The notes below the pieces were generated by a model. It saw nothing but the letters and a program-made list of their open reading frames with translations. It searched no databases and was not told the origin of the DNA. A DNA stretch of 9,361 bases from Alphaproteobacteria bacterium (GTDB lineage Bacteria; Pseudomonadota; Alphaproteobacteria; Micavibrionales; Micavibrionaceae): assembly GCA_030432775.1 (NCBI GenBank), contig JAUILO010000100.1, positions 1-9,361 on the forward strand, written 5' to 3'. Below are positions 1 to 7,223 of the stretch, piece after piece. A program made the position numbers and the translations under genes. Numbering within the stretch: position 1 is the stretch's first letter; the number at the start of each line of letters is the position of its first letter.

Positions 1-1107
1 TGAAAAACCGCTTTCTGCCTCGCGCAGCATGATATCGGTATTCCATGTTGCTGTACTGATCATGCCGTCCATCGCAGATAGGCAGAGTATAAGTGTATCA
101 AAGCTTTCAAAGGTAGTGGCTTTGTCTTCTTGCATGTCCTTGTTATAGGTCAGCGGCAGGGCTTTCATCACCATCATCATTTGCATGAGATTGCCACTAA
201 GGCGTCCGGTTTTGGCGCGAATAAGCTCGGCTGCATCGGGGTTTTTCTTCTGCGGCATAATGGATGATCCTGTACTCCATTTATCGCTTAGTGTCATAAA
301 GCCGAATTGGGCACTACTCCATAAGATAATCTCTTCTGCGAGCCTTGATAAATGCAGACCGCATTGCGATGCGCAGAATAAAAATTCGTTGACGAAATCA
401 CGCGCCGATACAGCATCCATTGTGTTTTCGATATATTTATCAAAGCCGAGTTTTTGCGTTGTTAAGGCGCGATCAATCGGGAAGGGAGTGCCTGCAAGGG
501 CTGCTGCGCCAAGCGGGTTTTCATTGACCCGTGATGCGCAATCTTTTAGCCGTGCTTTATCGCGCTCCAACATGGAATGGTAGGCGTTCATATGAATGCC
601 GAGTGTAACCGGCTGCGCGGTTTGTAAATGGGTAAAACCGGGAAATGCTGTGTTGCTATGAGCAGTGCTTAGGTTTTCAAGTGTGGCTTGCAGCTGTTCG
701 ATTTTCTGTATCAAGGCTGTAATGGCATCGCGCATCCACAGACGGAAGGCTGTGGCAACCTGATCATTACGGGATCGTGCTGTATGGAGGCGACCTGCCG
801 CATCGCCGATCAATGCTTTTAACCGGGCTTCGATATTCATATGAATATCTTCAAGTTCTTTGCTGAATGAAAATTCGCCGGATTCAATTTCGCTGTAAAT
901 GGTTTGTAGTCCCTCAATAATGGCTTTGCCATCCGTAGCAGAGATAATATTTTGCTGGATTAGCATCTCGCAATGGGCGGTTGACCCTGCAATATCATGT
1001 GCCCATAACCGTTTATCAATATCGATAGAGGCGTTTATTTCCTGCATTATTTCGTCAGGTGCTGCGCTGAAACGGCCACCCCAAATGTCGCTACTTTTTT
1101 TTGTCAT
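1..1107 (-). CDS. argH: Argininosuccinate lyase, C-terminus cut by window edge
   Basis: Cytoplasmic enzyme of the fumarase/aspartase superfamily that splits argininosuccinate into arginine and fumarate, the last step of arginine synthesis. The frame is open from the ATG to base 1, giving 369 residues; family members are about 460, so roughly 90 C-terminal residues lie outside. Visible signatures are the N-terminal WGGRFS, the conserved LHTARSRNDQVAT block, THLQTAQPVT, and near residues 278-289 the superfamily loop GSSIMPQKKNPD, which carries the catalytic serine. The N-terminus lines up with known ArgH proteins, so this start is preferred although no Shine-Dalgarno precedes it; a run of eight A follows the ATGAC instead. 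It is the last gene seen of the minus-strand arg block, 31 bases after the membrane protein gene. Product assignment is very secure. Confidence 0.97.
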   Translation of the reverse strand, partial: MTKKSSDIWGGRFSAAPDEIMQEINASIDIDKRLWAHDIAGSTAHCEMLIQQNIISATDGKAIIEGLQTIYSEIESGEFSFSKELEDIHMNIEARLKALIGDAAGRLHTARSRNDQVATAFRLWMRDAITALIQKIEQLQATLENLSTAHSNTAFPGFTHLQTAQPVTLGIHMNAYHSMLERDKARLKDCASRVNENPLGAAALAGTPFPIDRALTTQKLGFDKYIENTMDAVSARDFVNEFLFCASQCGLHLSRLAEEIILWSSAQFGFMTLSDKWSTGSSIMPQKKNPDAAELIRAKTGRLSGNLMQMMMVMKALPLTYNKDMQEDKATTFESFDTLILCLSAMDGMISTATWNTDIMLREAESGFS

Positions 1108-1138
1108 GATATTTTACTGTTTATGGATGAAATAGTTT

Positions 1139-1648
1139 TTAGTTTTTATCTGGACGGATGGCAAGATCACGGTCAGGGTTTAGTTTCTTTTCCTCACGCT
1201 CGGGCGCGCTTGTTACTTTTAATGAACCATCAGGAATGTCATCAACATCTTTATCTGTCTGGTTTGTTTTCACAGACCCTTTTGTAACAATAGATTTCGG
1301 GGTCAGCGTATCAACAAGCTCTTTTGTTTTGGTTTCCGCTGTGTGGATAGGAACGGCATTTTCCTCTTCACCAAGATAGTAACGCTTGGCGCGCTCTTCC
1401 TCGGTTTCTTCGCGAATGATAGTTTTTGCGCCTTTTTTTTCTTTCTTTTTCTTCTGCTTTACTTCAACAGGCGTAGTGCGCATAAATGCTAGCGCACCGA
1501 TACCTGTGAAGAGCAAGAATAAAAAGCCAAAGTTAATTCCGGAGAATTTGGCGCAAATCCATGCCAGAGCAACACAGCCCAAAAGCGGCAATACGGTGAT
1601 GAGAATTGGTCTTAAAGTGCTTTTTTGCTGTGGTCCAATGTCGCTCAA
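1139..1648 (-). CDS. Small membrane protein with two helices and a charged tail, unknown function
   Basis: I do not recognise this 169-residue protein. It has two hydrophobic segments, about residues 14-33 and 38-56, separated by a short turn containing a lysine. A lysine-rich stretch follows (residues 64-72) and then a long hydrophilic, acid- and lysine-rich tail likely to be disordered, with a possible short helix near 80-92. The positive residues after helix 2 suggest a cytoplasmic tail, so a hairpin anchor is likely. The start is TTG, supported by GGAG eight bases upstream; the first in-frame ATG is at residue 56 and would remove both helices. It sits between argG and argH on the same strand with gaps of 57 and 31 bases, so it is probably co-transcribed. 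Nothing in the sequence ties it to arginine metabolism. That it is a real gene is likely from the membrane pattern, spacing and Shine-Dalgarno. Confidence 0.75.
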   Translation of the reverse strand: MSDIGPQQKSTLRPILITVLPLLGCVALAWICAKFSGINFGFLFLLFTGIGALAFMRTTPVEVKQKKKKEKKGAKTIIREETEEERAKRYYLGEEENAVPIHTAETKTKELVDTLTPKSIVTKGSVKTNQTDKDVDDIPDGSLKVTSAPEREEKKLNPDRDLAIRPDKN

Positions 1649-1656
1649 AACTATAA

Positions 1657-1660
1657 CTCC
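1657..1660 (-). promoter_or_regulatory. Shine-Dalgarno supporting a TTG start
   Basis: GGAG on the minus strand, eight bases before the TTG at 1648-1646. No in-frame ATG lies nearby, so this site decides the start of the two-helix membrane protein. Confidence 0.55.
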
Positions 1661-1705
1661 GATTAAGGTCTGTGATTATCACCCTGAAAATTTCACTGTT
1701 TAATA

Positions 1706-2956
1706 TTATGCCGCTTTTGACGGCTTTTTTAAAGGTGTATTTCGCTTGATACTATATTGTTTTAAGCGAACAGCGTTAATTTTGATAAACCCTTCGGCAT
1801 CCTGCTGGTCATAACCGCCATGTTCATCCATGGATGATTGCTCCGGATCGTAAAGCGCAAATTCACTTGTACGTGATAACGGATAGGCAACGCCTTTGTA
1901 TAGTTTGACCTGCACACTACCTGTGACATTGATCTGTGCTTTTTGAACAAGCTCCAGCAGCAAGGTCATCTCGGGGCTGAACCAAAAACCATTATAAATC
2001 AGTTTAGAAATTTTAATGGCAAGCTCGTCACGCAATTGAAGAACTTCGCGGTCCATTGTCAAACCTTCGATATCGCGGTGCGCCGTATGCAAGATGGCGC
2101 CGCCCGGTGTTTCATATACACCGCGGGATTTAATACCGACAAAACGGTTTTCAACCATGTCCAGACGGCCAATACCGTGTTTTGCGCCAAGTTCATTTAA
2201 TGCTTCGAATAATGGCAAAATACCTGTAACTGTTTTGCCGGTTTCTTCGCTTTTCAGTTCTACCGGAACACCGTCTTTGAATGTCAATGTAATGATTTCC
2301 GGTGTCTCCGGCGCGTTTTCAGGCGCTGTTGTGTGGCTGTAGACATTTTCTTCACATGCGGCTGCCGGATCTTCCAGGATTCCGGCTTCGTGCGAGATGT
2401 GTAGTAGGTTGTCATCTTCACTATATGGCTTGCCGCGTGTAGCTGTAACGGGAATACCGTGCTGTTCTGCGAAATGAAGCATATCGCTACGGCCTCTGAA
2501 ACGGTCAAGGAATTCAGGCATTTTCCACGGTGCCAGAATTTGAACATCAGGCTTTAGGGCATAACATGAAAGCTCGAAACGAACCTGATCATTCCCTTTG
2601 CCTGTCGCGCCATGTGATACGAACTGCGCGCCTTCTTTTTCGGCAATTTCGATTTGTCTTTTGGCAATGATCGGGCGAGCAACGGCTGTGCCTTGTAAAT
2701 ATCTGTTTTCGTAAACCGCATTGGCCTGAACAGATGGAATGATGTAATCATTGATGAATTCTTCTTTCAGATCTTCAATGTAAACTTTGGAAGCACCGAT
2801 CTTTTCAGCTTTGGCGCGCGCCGCTTCAAAGTCTTCTTTCTGTCCGACATCCGCTATATAGGCGATAACTTCATATCCTTCTTCCATCAACCATTTCAGA
2901 ATAACCGAAGTATCCAGACCGCCAGAATAGGCGAGTACGACTTTACCTTTGCTCAT
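1706..2956 (-). CDS. argG: Argininosuccinate synthase
   Basis: Joins citrulline and aspartate, with ATP going to AMP and pyrophosphate, to form argininosuccinate; cytoplasmic. The 416 residues match the usual ~400-residue type 1 family. The N-terminal P-loop-like ATP pyrophosphatase motif LAYSGGLDTS is at residues 8-17. The family signature SHGATGKGNDQVRFE is at 114-128, and a conserved GRLDMVENRFVGIKSRGVYE block is at 263-282. The C-terminus carries a short basic tail (KRNTPLKKPSKAA), slightly longer than in many homologues. The ATG is preceded by AAAGGAG at 2966-2972 with nine bases of spacing. It lies 78 bases downstream of argF and 57 upstream of the membrane protein gene. The product, citrulline ligated to aspartate, is the substrate of ArgH in the same operon. 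Very secure. Confidence 0.98.
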   Translation of the reverse strand: MSKGKVVLAYSGGLDTSVILKWLMEEGYEVIAYIADVGQKEDFEAARAKAEKIGASKVYIEDLKEEFINDYIIPSVQANAVYENRYLQGTAVARPIIAKRQIEIAEKEGAQFVSHGATGKGNDQVRFELSCYALKPDVQILAPWKMPEFLDRFRGRSDMLHFAEQHGIPVTATRGKPYSEDDNLLHISHEAGILEDPAAACEENVYSHTTAPENAPETPEIITLTFKDGVPVELKSEETGKTVTGILPLFEALNELGAKHGIGRLDMVENRFVGIKSRGVYETPGGAILHTAHRDIEGLTMDREVLQLRDELAIKISKLIYNGFWFSPEMTLLLELVQKAQINVTGSVQVKLYKGVAYPLSRTSEFALYDPEQSSMDEHGGYDQQDAEGFIKINAVRLKQYSIKRNTPLKKPSKAA

Positions 2957-3034
2957 AATTAACTGCTCCTTTGTTTGTGCTCGTTATCTTGTGTTTGTTC
3001 TGTTGTTTTTGTCTTATGTGTTCTATTTACTTAT

Positions 3035-3952
3035 TTATTGTTCTTCGAAGTTAAAGCTTTGCTGCACGCGGACACCCGCCTCGGATAGGCACCACGCCAA
3101 AATTGCCTTTTGTGCGTGTAAACGGTTCTCAGCTTCATCGTAAATAACGCTATGTTTTGATTCCAAAACCGCATCATCAACTTCGTGGCCGCGGTGAATA
3201 GGCATGCAATGCATGAATAATGCGTTGTCCCTGGCTTGCCCCATAATATCCATAGTCACTTTAAAGGGTTCGAATTGTGCTGTGCTTTTGCCATCTTCGC
3301 CCATTGAAATCCATGTATCTGTCACGACGACATCCGCATCAATCGAAGCCTGCATCGGTTCTGCTGTAAAGGATAGGTAGGGTGTGTTGTTCTCATGCTG
3401 TTCTTCAGGAACCGCCATCACAAGTTCGAAATCAAAAATAGTCGCCGCCTGTACAAAAGTACGGGCAACATTGTTGTAATCCCCGTACCATGCAATTTTC
3501 TTGCCCTGAATATCACCAAGCTTTTCTTCAATTGTTACAATATCGGCCATAATCTGGCACGGATGGGAGTGGTCGGTTAGTCCGTTGATCACAGGTATAT
3601 AGGTGTTATTTGATAAATTGACCAAGGTGTCATGATCGCTCATCCGTATCATTACGGCATCCACAAAACGTGAAAGTACCTGTCCGGTGTCTTCGATGCT
3701 TTCTGAATCTGTGATCTGCATTTCGGCCATAGTCATCGGAATTGTATGGCCGCCAAGCTGTTTCATTGCGACTTCAAAGCTCATGCGTGTGCGCGTGCTG
3801 CGTTTGTCGAAAACCATTGCAAGGCTAAGGCCTGAAAAAATCTGTGGCGGGTTGAATTTGAACTTTTTCATTTCATGGGCATTGCGAATAATCCCTTTTA
3901 AAACATCGGGATCAATATCGGGTAAGTCTATGAAGTGATTAATTGTTGTCAT
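3035..3952 (-). CDS. argF: Ornithine carbamoyltransferase
   Basis: Transfers the carbamoyl group of carbamoyl phosphate to ornithine, giving citrulline; cytoplasmic, normally a trimer. Length 305 residues, normal for the family. Residues 52-56 are STRTR (carbamoyl phosphate binding) and 130-133 HPCQ. The ornithine loop is at 212-218 (DTWISMG) and the catalytic HCMPIHRG at 248-255. The intact D-x-x-x-SMG loop argues for true ornithine as substrate rather than the N-acetyl- or N-succinylornithine variants. A small departure is TDSES near 81-85, where many members read RGES. The start ATG overlaps the argD stop by one base (TAATG), with only a weak purine-rich ribosome site inside the argD end, so translation is probably coupled to argD. 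Whether the cell has a second copy cannot be seen here. Confidence 0.97.
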   Translation of the reverse strand: MTTINHFIDLPDIDPDVLKGIIRNAHEMKKFKFNPPQIFSGLSLAMVFDKRSTRTRMSFEVAMKQLGGHTIPMTMAEMQITDSESIEDTGQVLSRFVDAVMIRMSDHDTLVNLSNNTYIPVINGLTDHSHPCQIMADIVTIEEKLGDIQGKKIAWYGDYNNVARTFVQAATIFDFELVMAVPEEQHENNTPYLSFTAEPMQASIDADVVVTDTWISMGEDGKSTAQFEPFKVTMDIMGQARDNALFMHCMPIHRGHEVDDAVLESKHSVIYDEAENRLHAQKAILAWCLSEAGVRVQQSFNFEEQ

Positions 3953-5196
3953 TATTCTACTGCTTCTTTCAAGGTGGTCTTAATTATTTCAAGTGCTTCG
4001 TCTATATGGTCTTTGGTCACAATCAACGCTGGTGTCAGTCTTAATGTGCGTTTGCCAGAGGCGGTTGCGAGCATGCCGTTCTTTTGCAATAGCGGGATTA
4101 AATCGGCTCCTTTCACACTTGGGAAATCAACGCCAATCATAAGGCCGAGGCCGCGTATATCTTCAATTAAGTCCGTATCGGCCTGAATTTGCGCAAGACC
4201 ATCATATAGATATTGTCCGGCTTCGCGTACATTGTCCAGAAAACCAGGGGATAGAATATGGTCCAGCACTGCAGAAGATATAGCTGTGCCAAGCGGGTTG
4301 CCGCTATAGGTTGATCCATGTGCGCCTGCGTCAAAGTGGTTTCCGAATGCTTTTTTTGCAACGAGGGCGCCAATCGGGAAGCCGCCGCCAAGTCCTTTGG
4401 CAAGGGCGGCAATATCAGGCTCTATGCCGTGATGTTGATAGGCATAGAAATGTCCTGTGCGCCCCATACCTGCTTGAATTTCATCAAAGACCAAGGCGAT
4501 TTTCTTTTTGTCACATAACGCGCGCAGCTGCTTCAAAAATGTAGCCTCAATCGGTATGATGCCGCCTTCACCTTGTATTGGTTCTATGAATATCGCAGCT
4601 GTTTTATCGGATACAAGCTCTTCAACGCTTTGTATGTCGTTATAAACTGCGAAGTGAATGCCATCGATATAAGGTGCGTAAAATGGCTGTGAAGACCGTT
4701 TGTTTGTAATACTTGCTGCGCCCATTGTGCGGCCATGAAAGGCGTTTTCAAACGCGATAATTTCGTTGCATTCAGGGCCTTTGGTTTCATACGCCCATTT
4801 GCGTGATAATTTGATGGCACCTTCAATGGCTTCTGCGCCTGAATTACAAAAGAATGCCTGATCAAAACAGCTATTGGTTGTTAACAGCTCGGCACATCTG
4901 ACTTTAGGTTCGCTGAGGTAATTGCCCGGGATATGAATAATTTTATCAAGCTGTTCTCTTGCAGCATCACGCATGACAGGATGGTTATGGCCAAGCGCGT
5001 TAACAGCAATGCCTGCTGCGAAATCAATATAGCGTTTACCTTGGATATCATAGATATAACAGCCTTCGCCGTGACTTGGGACAACTTGCTGTGGTTCGAA
5101 TAAAGGCATTAAAACGTTCTTTGATCTGGCGATCAATTCTTGCGAAGGGGAGAGTTCCTCTTTGTTATTGCAAAATAGACGTTTCAACAGTTTCAT
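3952..5196 (-). CDS. argD: Acetylornithine aminotransferase
   Basis: Class III PLP aminotransferase that interconverts N-acetylglutamate semialdehyde and N-acetylornithine using glutamate; many members also serve in lysine synthesis as the succinyl-DAP aminotransferase. Length is 414 residues. Visible landmarks are FCNSGAEAIEGA (SGA at 119-121, phosphate of PLP), FHGR (153-156), VFDEIQAGMGRTG (D238, PLP ring nitrogen), the Schiff-base lysine in ALAKGLGGGFP (K267), and HGSTYSGNPL (T296). The first ~14 residues (MKLLKRLFCNNKEE) extend beyond typical ArgD. The upstream Shine-Dalgarno is poor, so a start at M30 is an alternative, though it would remove the N-terminal helix aligned in E. coli ArgD. 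It is the first gene of the minus-strand block; I see no convincing promoter just upstream. Confidence 0.96.
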   Translation of the reverse strand: MKLLKRLFCNNKEELSPSQELIARSKNVLMPLFEPQQVVPSHGEGCYIYDIQGKRYIDFAAGIAVNALGHNHPVMRDAAREQLDKIIHIPGNYLSEPKVRCAELLTTNSCFDQAFFCNSGAEAIEGAIKLSRKWAYETKGPECNEIIAFENAFHGRTMGAASITNKRSSQPFYAPYIDGIHFAVYNDIQSVEELVSDKTAAIFIEPIQGEGGIIPIEATFLKQLRALCDKKKIALVFDEIQAGMGRTGHFYAYQHHGIEPDIAALAKGLGGGFPIGALVAKKAFGNHFDAGAHGSTYSGNPLGTAISSAVLDHILSPGFLDNVREAGQYLYDGLAQIQADTDLIEDIRGLGLMIGVDFPSVKGADLIPLLQKNGMLATASGKRTLRLTPALIVTKDHIDEALEIIKTTLKEAVE

Positions 5197-5503
5197 GATT
5201 TTGGTTTGTTTCCGCTTAGCGCTGAAAAATTGGTTTGGTATTTTTTATCAGCAATCTCTGTTTATTCTTACACGTAATGTTTAAATCATATTCAGATCAG
5301 AAAACAACATATTTCCACATTTTATCTCAATTTAATGCTTCTAAAACTGGCTTGGTGCTTATCTTTTTGTCTATCACTGCCCATTGCTGGGACAAGGGGA
5401 AGGTAAAGGTGATTTTACAGAAATTTGACGTTATAAGCCCATGCTATGTACAATACGGCGTATAAGAAGAAAAATAGATAGCGATTAAAAGAAGGAGCAG
5501 CCT
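5197..5503. other. Divergent intergenic region between argD and the small gene
   Basis: This 307-bp AT-rich stretch separates argD (minus) from the small hydrophobic protein gene (plus). On the plus strand the last 80 bases hold a good sigma70-type promoter and Shine-Dalgarno for the small gene. On the minus strand I see no clear -35/-10 pair for argD, and no recognisable ArgR box (TGAAT-N4-ATTCA) on either strand. Short plus-strand frames here lack protein-like composition. Confidence 0.6.
5425..5454 (+). promoter_or_regulatory. Sigma70-type promoter of the small gene
   Basis: TTGACG at 5425-5430 and TACAAT at 5449-5454 are separated by 18 bases. Each differs from consensus by one base. Transcription would start near 5461, leaving a leader of about 43 bases with GAAGGAG at 5491-5497 six bases before the ATG. 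This is the clearest promoter in the window. Confidence 0.7.
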
Positions 5504-5851
5504 ATGTCTGGAACTTACTTTGAACAAGCCGTTGATGTTTTTAAAAAGGCTGCCGCCAATGTTCTGCACATGGAAAGCGCCAAATGTAAAGTTGTTCATG
5601 TTGCCGCGCCGCTTCTTAATCTAGTTCCCGGCATTGGCACGGCTACCGCTCTTGGTATTGGTATTGCGGCGGGAACATTATCAAAAATTCAAAAGGTTGC
5701 AGCCGGCGCACTTGAAGGCACCGAAGAGATTTCTTTTGACCGCGTAACCGATATAATCATTGATGATCTCAAAAGTTATGTTCCGGATATTTTGCGTGAA
5801 GCAGAACAGAATAAGGTAGGGGGTATGATGCCTGCGCGTGCGCCAGTATAG
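5504..5851 (+). CDS. Small glycine-rich hydrophobic protein, unknown function
   Basis: I do not recognise this 115-residue protein. Residues 1-30 form a probable amphipathic helix with several lysines. Residues 35-60 are hydrophobic and rich in small residues, with a glycine-zipper-like spacing (PGIGTATALGIGIAAG, residues 42-57), suitable for membrane insertion or tight helix packing. Residues 75-101 are acidic and helix-like (DRVTDIIIDDLKSYVPDILREAE). The tail is short and ends in ARAPV. There is no signal peptide at the N-terminus. The gene is well supported by a near-consensus promoter, a strong Shine-Dalgarno and sensible codon use. It stands alone on the plus strand, divergent from argD and convergent with argC, inside an otherwise contiguous arginine cluster. 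The stop codon lies in the first unit of a tandem repeat. A peptide toxin or a membrane-associated stress protein are only speculations. Confidence 0.8.
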   Translation: MSGTYFEQAVDVFKKAAANVLHMESAKCKVVHVAAPLLNLVPGIGTATALGIGIAAGTLSKIQKVAAGALEGTEEISFDRVTDIIIDDLKSYVPDILREAEQNKVGGMMPARAPV

Positions 5852-5916
5852 GCGGTATAACCAGTATAGGTGATATAATAAGTATAGGTGATATAAATTG
5901 TATAGACTGTATCGGT
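5845..5916. repeat. TATA-rich tandem repeat, 9-bp units paired as 18-mers
   Basis: Eight consecutive 9-mers can be laid out, the best preserved being AGTATAGGT and GATATAATA; paired, they give 18-bp units at 5845, 5863, 5881 and (decayed) 5899. Units 2 and 3 are identical over their first 16 bases. Nearly every 9-mer has TAT at the same phase, and one contains a perfect TATAAT (5874-5879). The first unit includes the TAG stop of the small gene. Read on the minus strand the repeat gives a low-complexity (Leu-Tyr-X) series, which I regard as a by-product. Confidence 0.8.
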
Positions 5917-5981
5917 TTAGCTCGTATAAATAATAAGTGTAACCCATATAATATAGGCCGTAGCTGTTATATCTTTATCTA

Positions 5982-6000
5982 TCTATCCGCTACGGATAGA
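5982..6000. other. Perfect 8-bp hairpin with the argC stop codon in its loop
   Basis: TCTATCCG at 5982-5989 and its exact complement CGGATAGA at 5993-6000 enclose three bases that are the argC stop codon (TAG on the minus strand). Neither side is followed by a T-run, so it is not a standard intrinsic terminator. It may protect the mRNA end or act as a weak terminator for argC. Confidence 0.5.
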
Positions 6001-7006
6001 CCGGAAGCAAATGGCGCAGTCCTTCATCTTCATCAAAACCGAACATCAGGTTCATACATTGCATGGCATTGCCCGAAGACCCTTTGGTCAGGTTATCAAG
6101 TGCGCCCTGAACGATGATTGTTCCATTGCCGCCATCGCGAATATTCAGGTCGCAATAATTAGAACCGGCAATGTTTTTGATTGTGACAATGTCTTGCATG
6201 CGCACGAATGGATGATCTTTATAGATAGATAGGTCAAAATCCGCCGCTTTTTTATTGCCAGTGGTTTGAATGAAGGCTGTAGCGAAAATTCCACGTATAA
6301 AAGGTCCCAAAGTCGGAACGATATTCAGCTGTTCTTCGCGAAGGCCGCTAGTGGCAAGAATTTCCGGTGTATGGCGGTGACTGTTTATTTTGTAGCTTTG
6401 CATATTGGCTTCATATACCGGATGATGGGAAAGGTCATTGGCGCTTTTGCCAAAACCGCTTGATCCTGTAACCGCCATAATAGAGGCGCTGTCCATGCCA
6501 CCTTTAAACGGACGCAACATGATCTGTAGCAACAAAGCATAACAGCCGGGATTTGCCGCGTATGATGTTGTTTTTAATTCTTCACGGTAAAATTCCGGCG
6601 CTCCATAAATGAAATCATTTAAAAATTCGGCACAGCTATGTTCACTGCCGTAATAACGCTGATATGTATCCGCATCATTGAGGCGGAAATCTGCGCCAAG
6701 GTCTATAATTTTTGTTCGGTTATTGGTTTGCCCGCGAATTTCTTTGACGACTTCCTGTGAGGCTGTATGTGGGAGCGCCAGAAATACAACATCACTGTCT
6801 CTGGCAACAATGTCATAGGGCACGTTTTCAATAGTATGCCCGCTGCCTTTTAAATGGCTGATAACCTCGCCAATGTTACAGGCCTGATCTTGTCGTGAAA
6901 CCAGATGTTTGATCTTCACAAGAGGATGGGCCTGCAGGACGCGCACAAGTTCTATGCCTGTATAACCGGTGACGCCAATTATGGATGCGTTGATCGTTTT
7001 GCTCAT
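5990..7006 (-). CDS. argC: N-acetyl-gamma-glutamyl-phosphate reductase
   Basis: Reduces N-acetylglutamyl phosphate to the semialdehyde with NADPH, the step between ArgB and ArgD; cytoplasmic. The 338 residues fit the long (type 1) family. The NADP-binding GVTGYTG is at 11-17, the active-site ANPGCYA at 151-157 (C155, the thioester cysteine), the catalytic histidine region NSHRHTPEI at 208-216 and the conserved C-terminal KGSSGNAMQCMNLMFG at 308-323. The ATG at 7006 is chosen because GAGAG lies just upstream and the N-terminus aligns well; an in-frame TTG four codons earlier is less likely. It is transcribed toward the small gene and divergently from argB. A perfect TATAAT lies about 30 bases before the start within an imperfect palindrome, suggesting its own control. 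No clear terminator follows, so transcripts may continue antisense to the small gene into argD. Confidence 0.97.
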   Translation of the reverse strand: MSKTINASIIGVTGYTGIELVRVLQAHPLVKIKHLVSRQDQACNIGEVISHLKGSGHTIENVPYDIVARDSDVVFLALPHTASQEVVKEIRGQTNNRTKIIDLGADFRLNDADTYQRYYGSEHSCAEFLNDFIYGAPEFYREELKTTSYAANPGCYALLLQIMLRPFKGGMDSASIMAVTGSSGFGKSANDLSHHPVYEANMQSYKINSHRHTPEILATSGLREEQLNIVPTLGPFIRGIFATAFIQTTGNKKAADFDLSIYKDHPFVRMQDIVTIKNIAGSNYCDLNIRDGGNGTIIVQGALDNLTKGSSGNAMQCMNLMFGFDEDEGLRHLLPVYP

Positions 7007-7028
7007 AATCTCTCTCAAATTATCTCGT

Positions 7029-7047
7029 GCCGAAATTATATTCCGGC
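7029..7047. promoter_or_regulatory. Imperfect palindrome over the argC -10 box
   Basis: GCCGAAATTATATTCCGGC is a 19-bp palindrome with 8-bp arms, one mismatch and a 3-bp centre. On the minus strand it contains TATAAT (7040-7035), placed to start argC transcription near 7028. I find no good -35 hexamer at the usual distance. The overlap suggests a repressor or activator site, but the binding protein is unknown. Confidence 0.45.
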
Positions 7048-7155
7048 TAGTTTATGTCTTCGCTTACACAAACACAACAGGTCTCGTCATATCAATCATT
7101 TTTGGTTTGAATGTCTCGTTTGCTGCTCTATCTGTGGTGTTTAAAAAAACGCTGG

Positions 7156-7182
7156 TTGACAAGGCGGCTGTAAAAATAGAAT
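7156..7182 (+). promoter_or_regulatory. Candidate argB promoter
   Basis: A perfect TTGACA at 7156-7161 is followed by TAGAAT at 7177-7182 with a 15-base spacer, which is shorter than ideal. Transcription would start near 7189, giving a leader of about 90 bases before argB. Confidence 0.45.
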
Positions 7183-7223
7183 TTTGCCTGAGAGAAGCGT
7201 GTATTCGCTCTGTATTCAGTTTG

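Noticed and set aside
899..1135. Plus-strand frame antisense to the argH start
   Set aside because: Shadow of the well-supported argH coding sequence.
1710..1730. GCCG-loop-CGGC followed by six T on the plus strand
   Set aside because: Looks like a terminator, but lies in the argG C-terminal codons and no plus-strand gene precedes it; the stem is only four pairs.
5235..5465. Plus-strand 76-residue frame upstream of the small gene
   Set aside because: Lies in AT-rich regulatory DNA, overlaps the promoter, has no ribosome site and no protein-like pattern.
5681..5947. Minus-strand 88-residue frame with a Leu-Tyr-X repeat
   Set aside because: It is produced by the 9-bp tandem repeat and the antisense of the small gene; no ribosome site, and the non-repeat part is a shadow frame.
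7188..7193. CTGAGA in the argB leader, as in TPP riboswitches
   Set aside because: The rest of the TPP aptamer is missing; the hexamer alone is a chance match.
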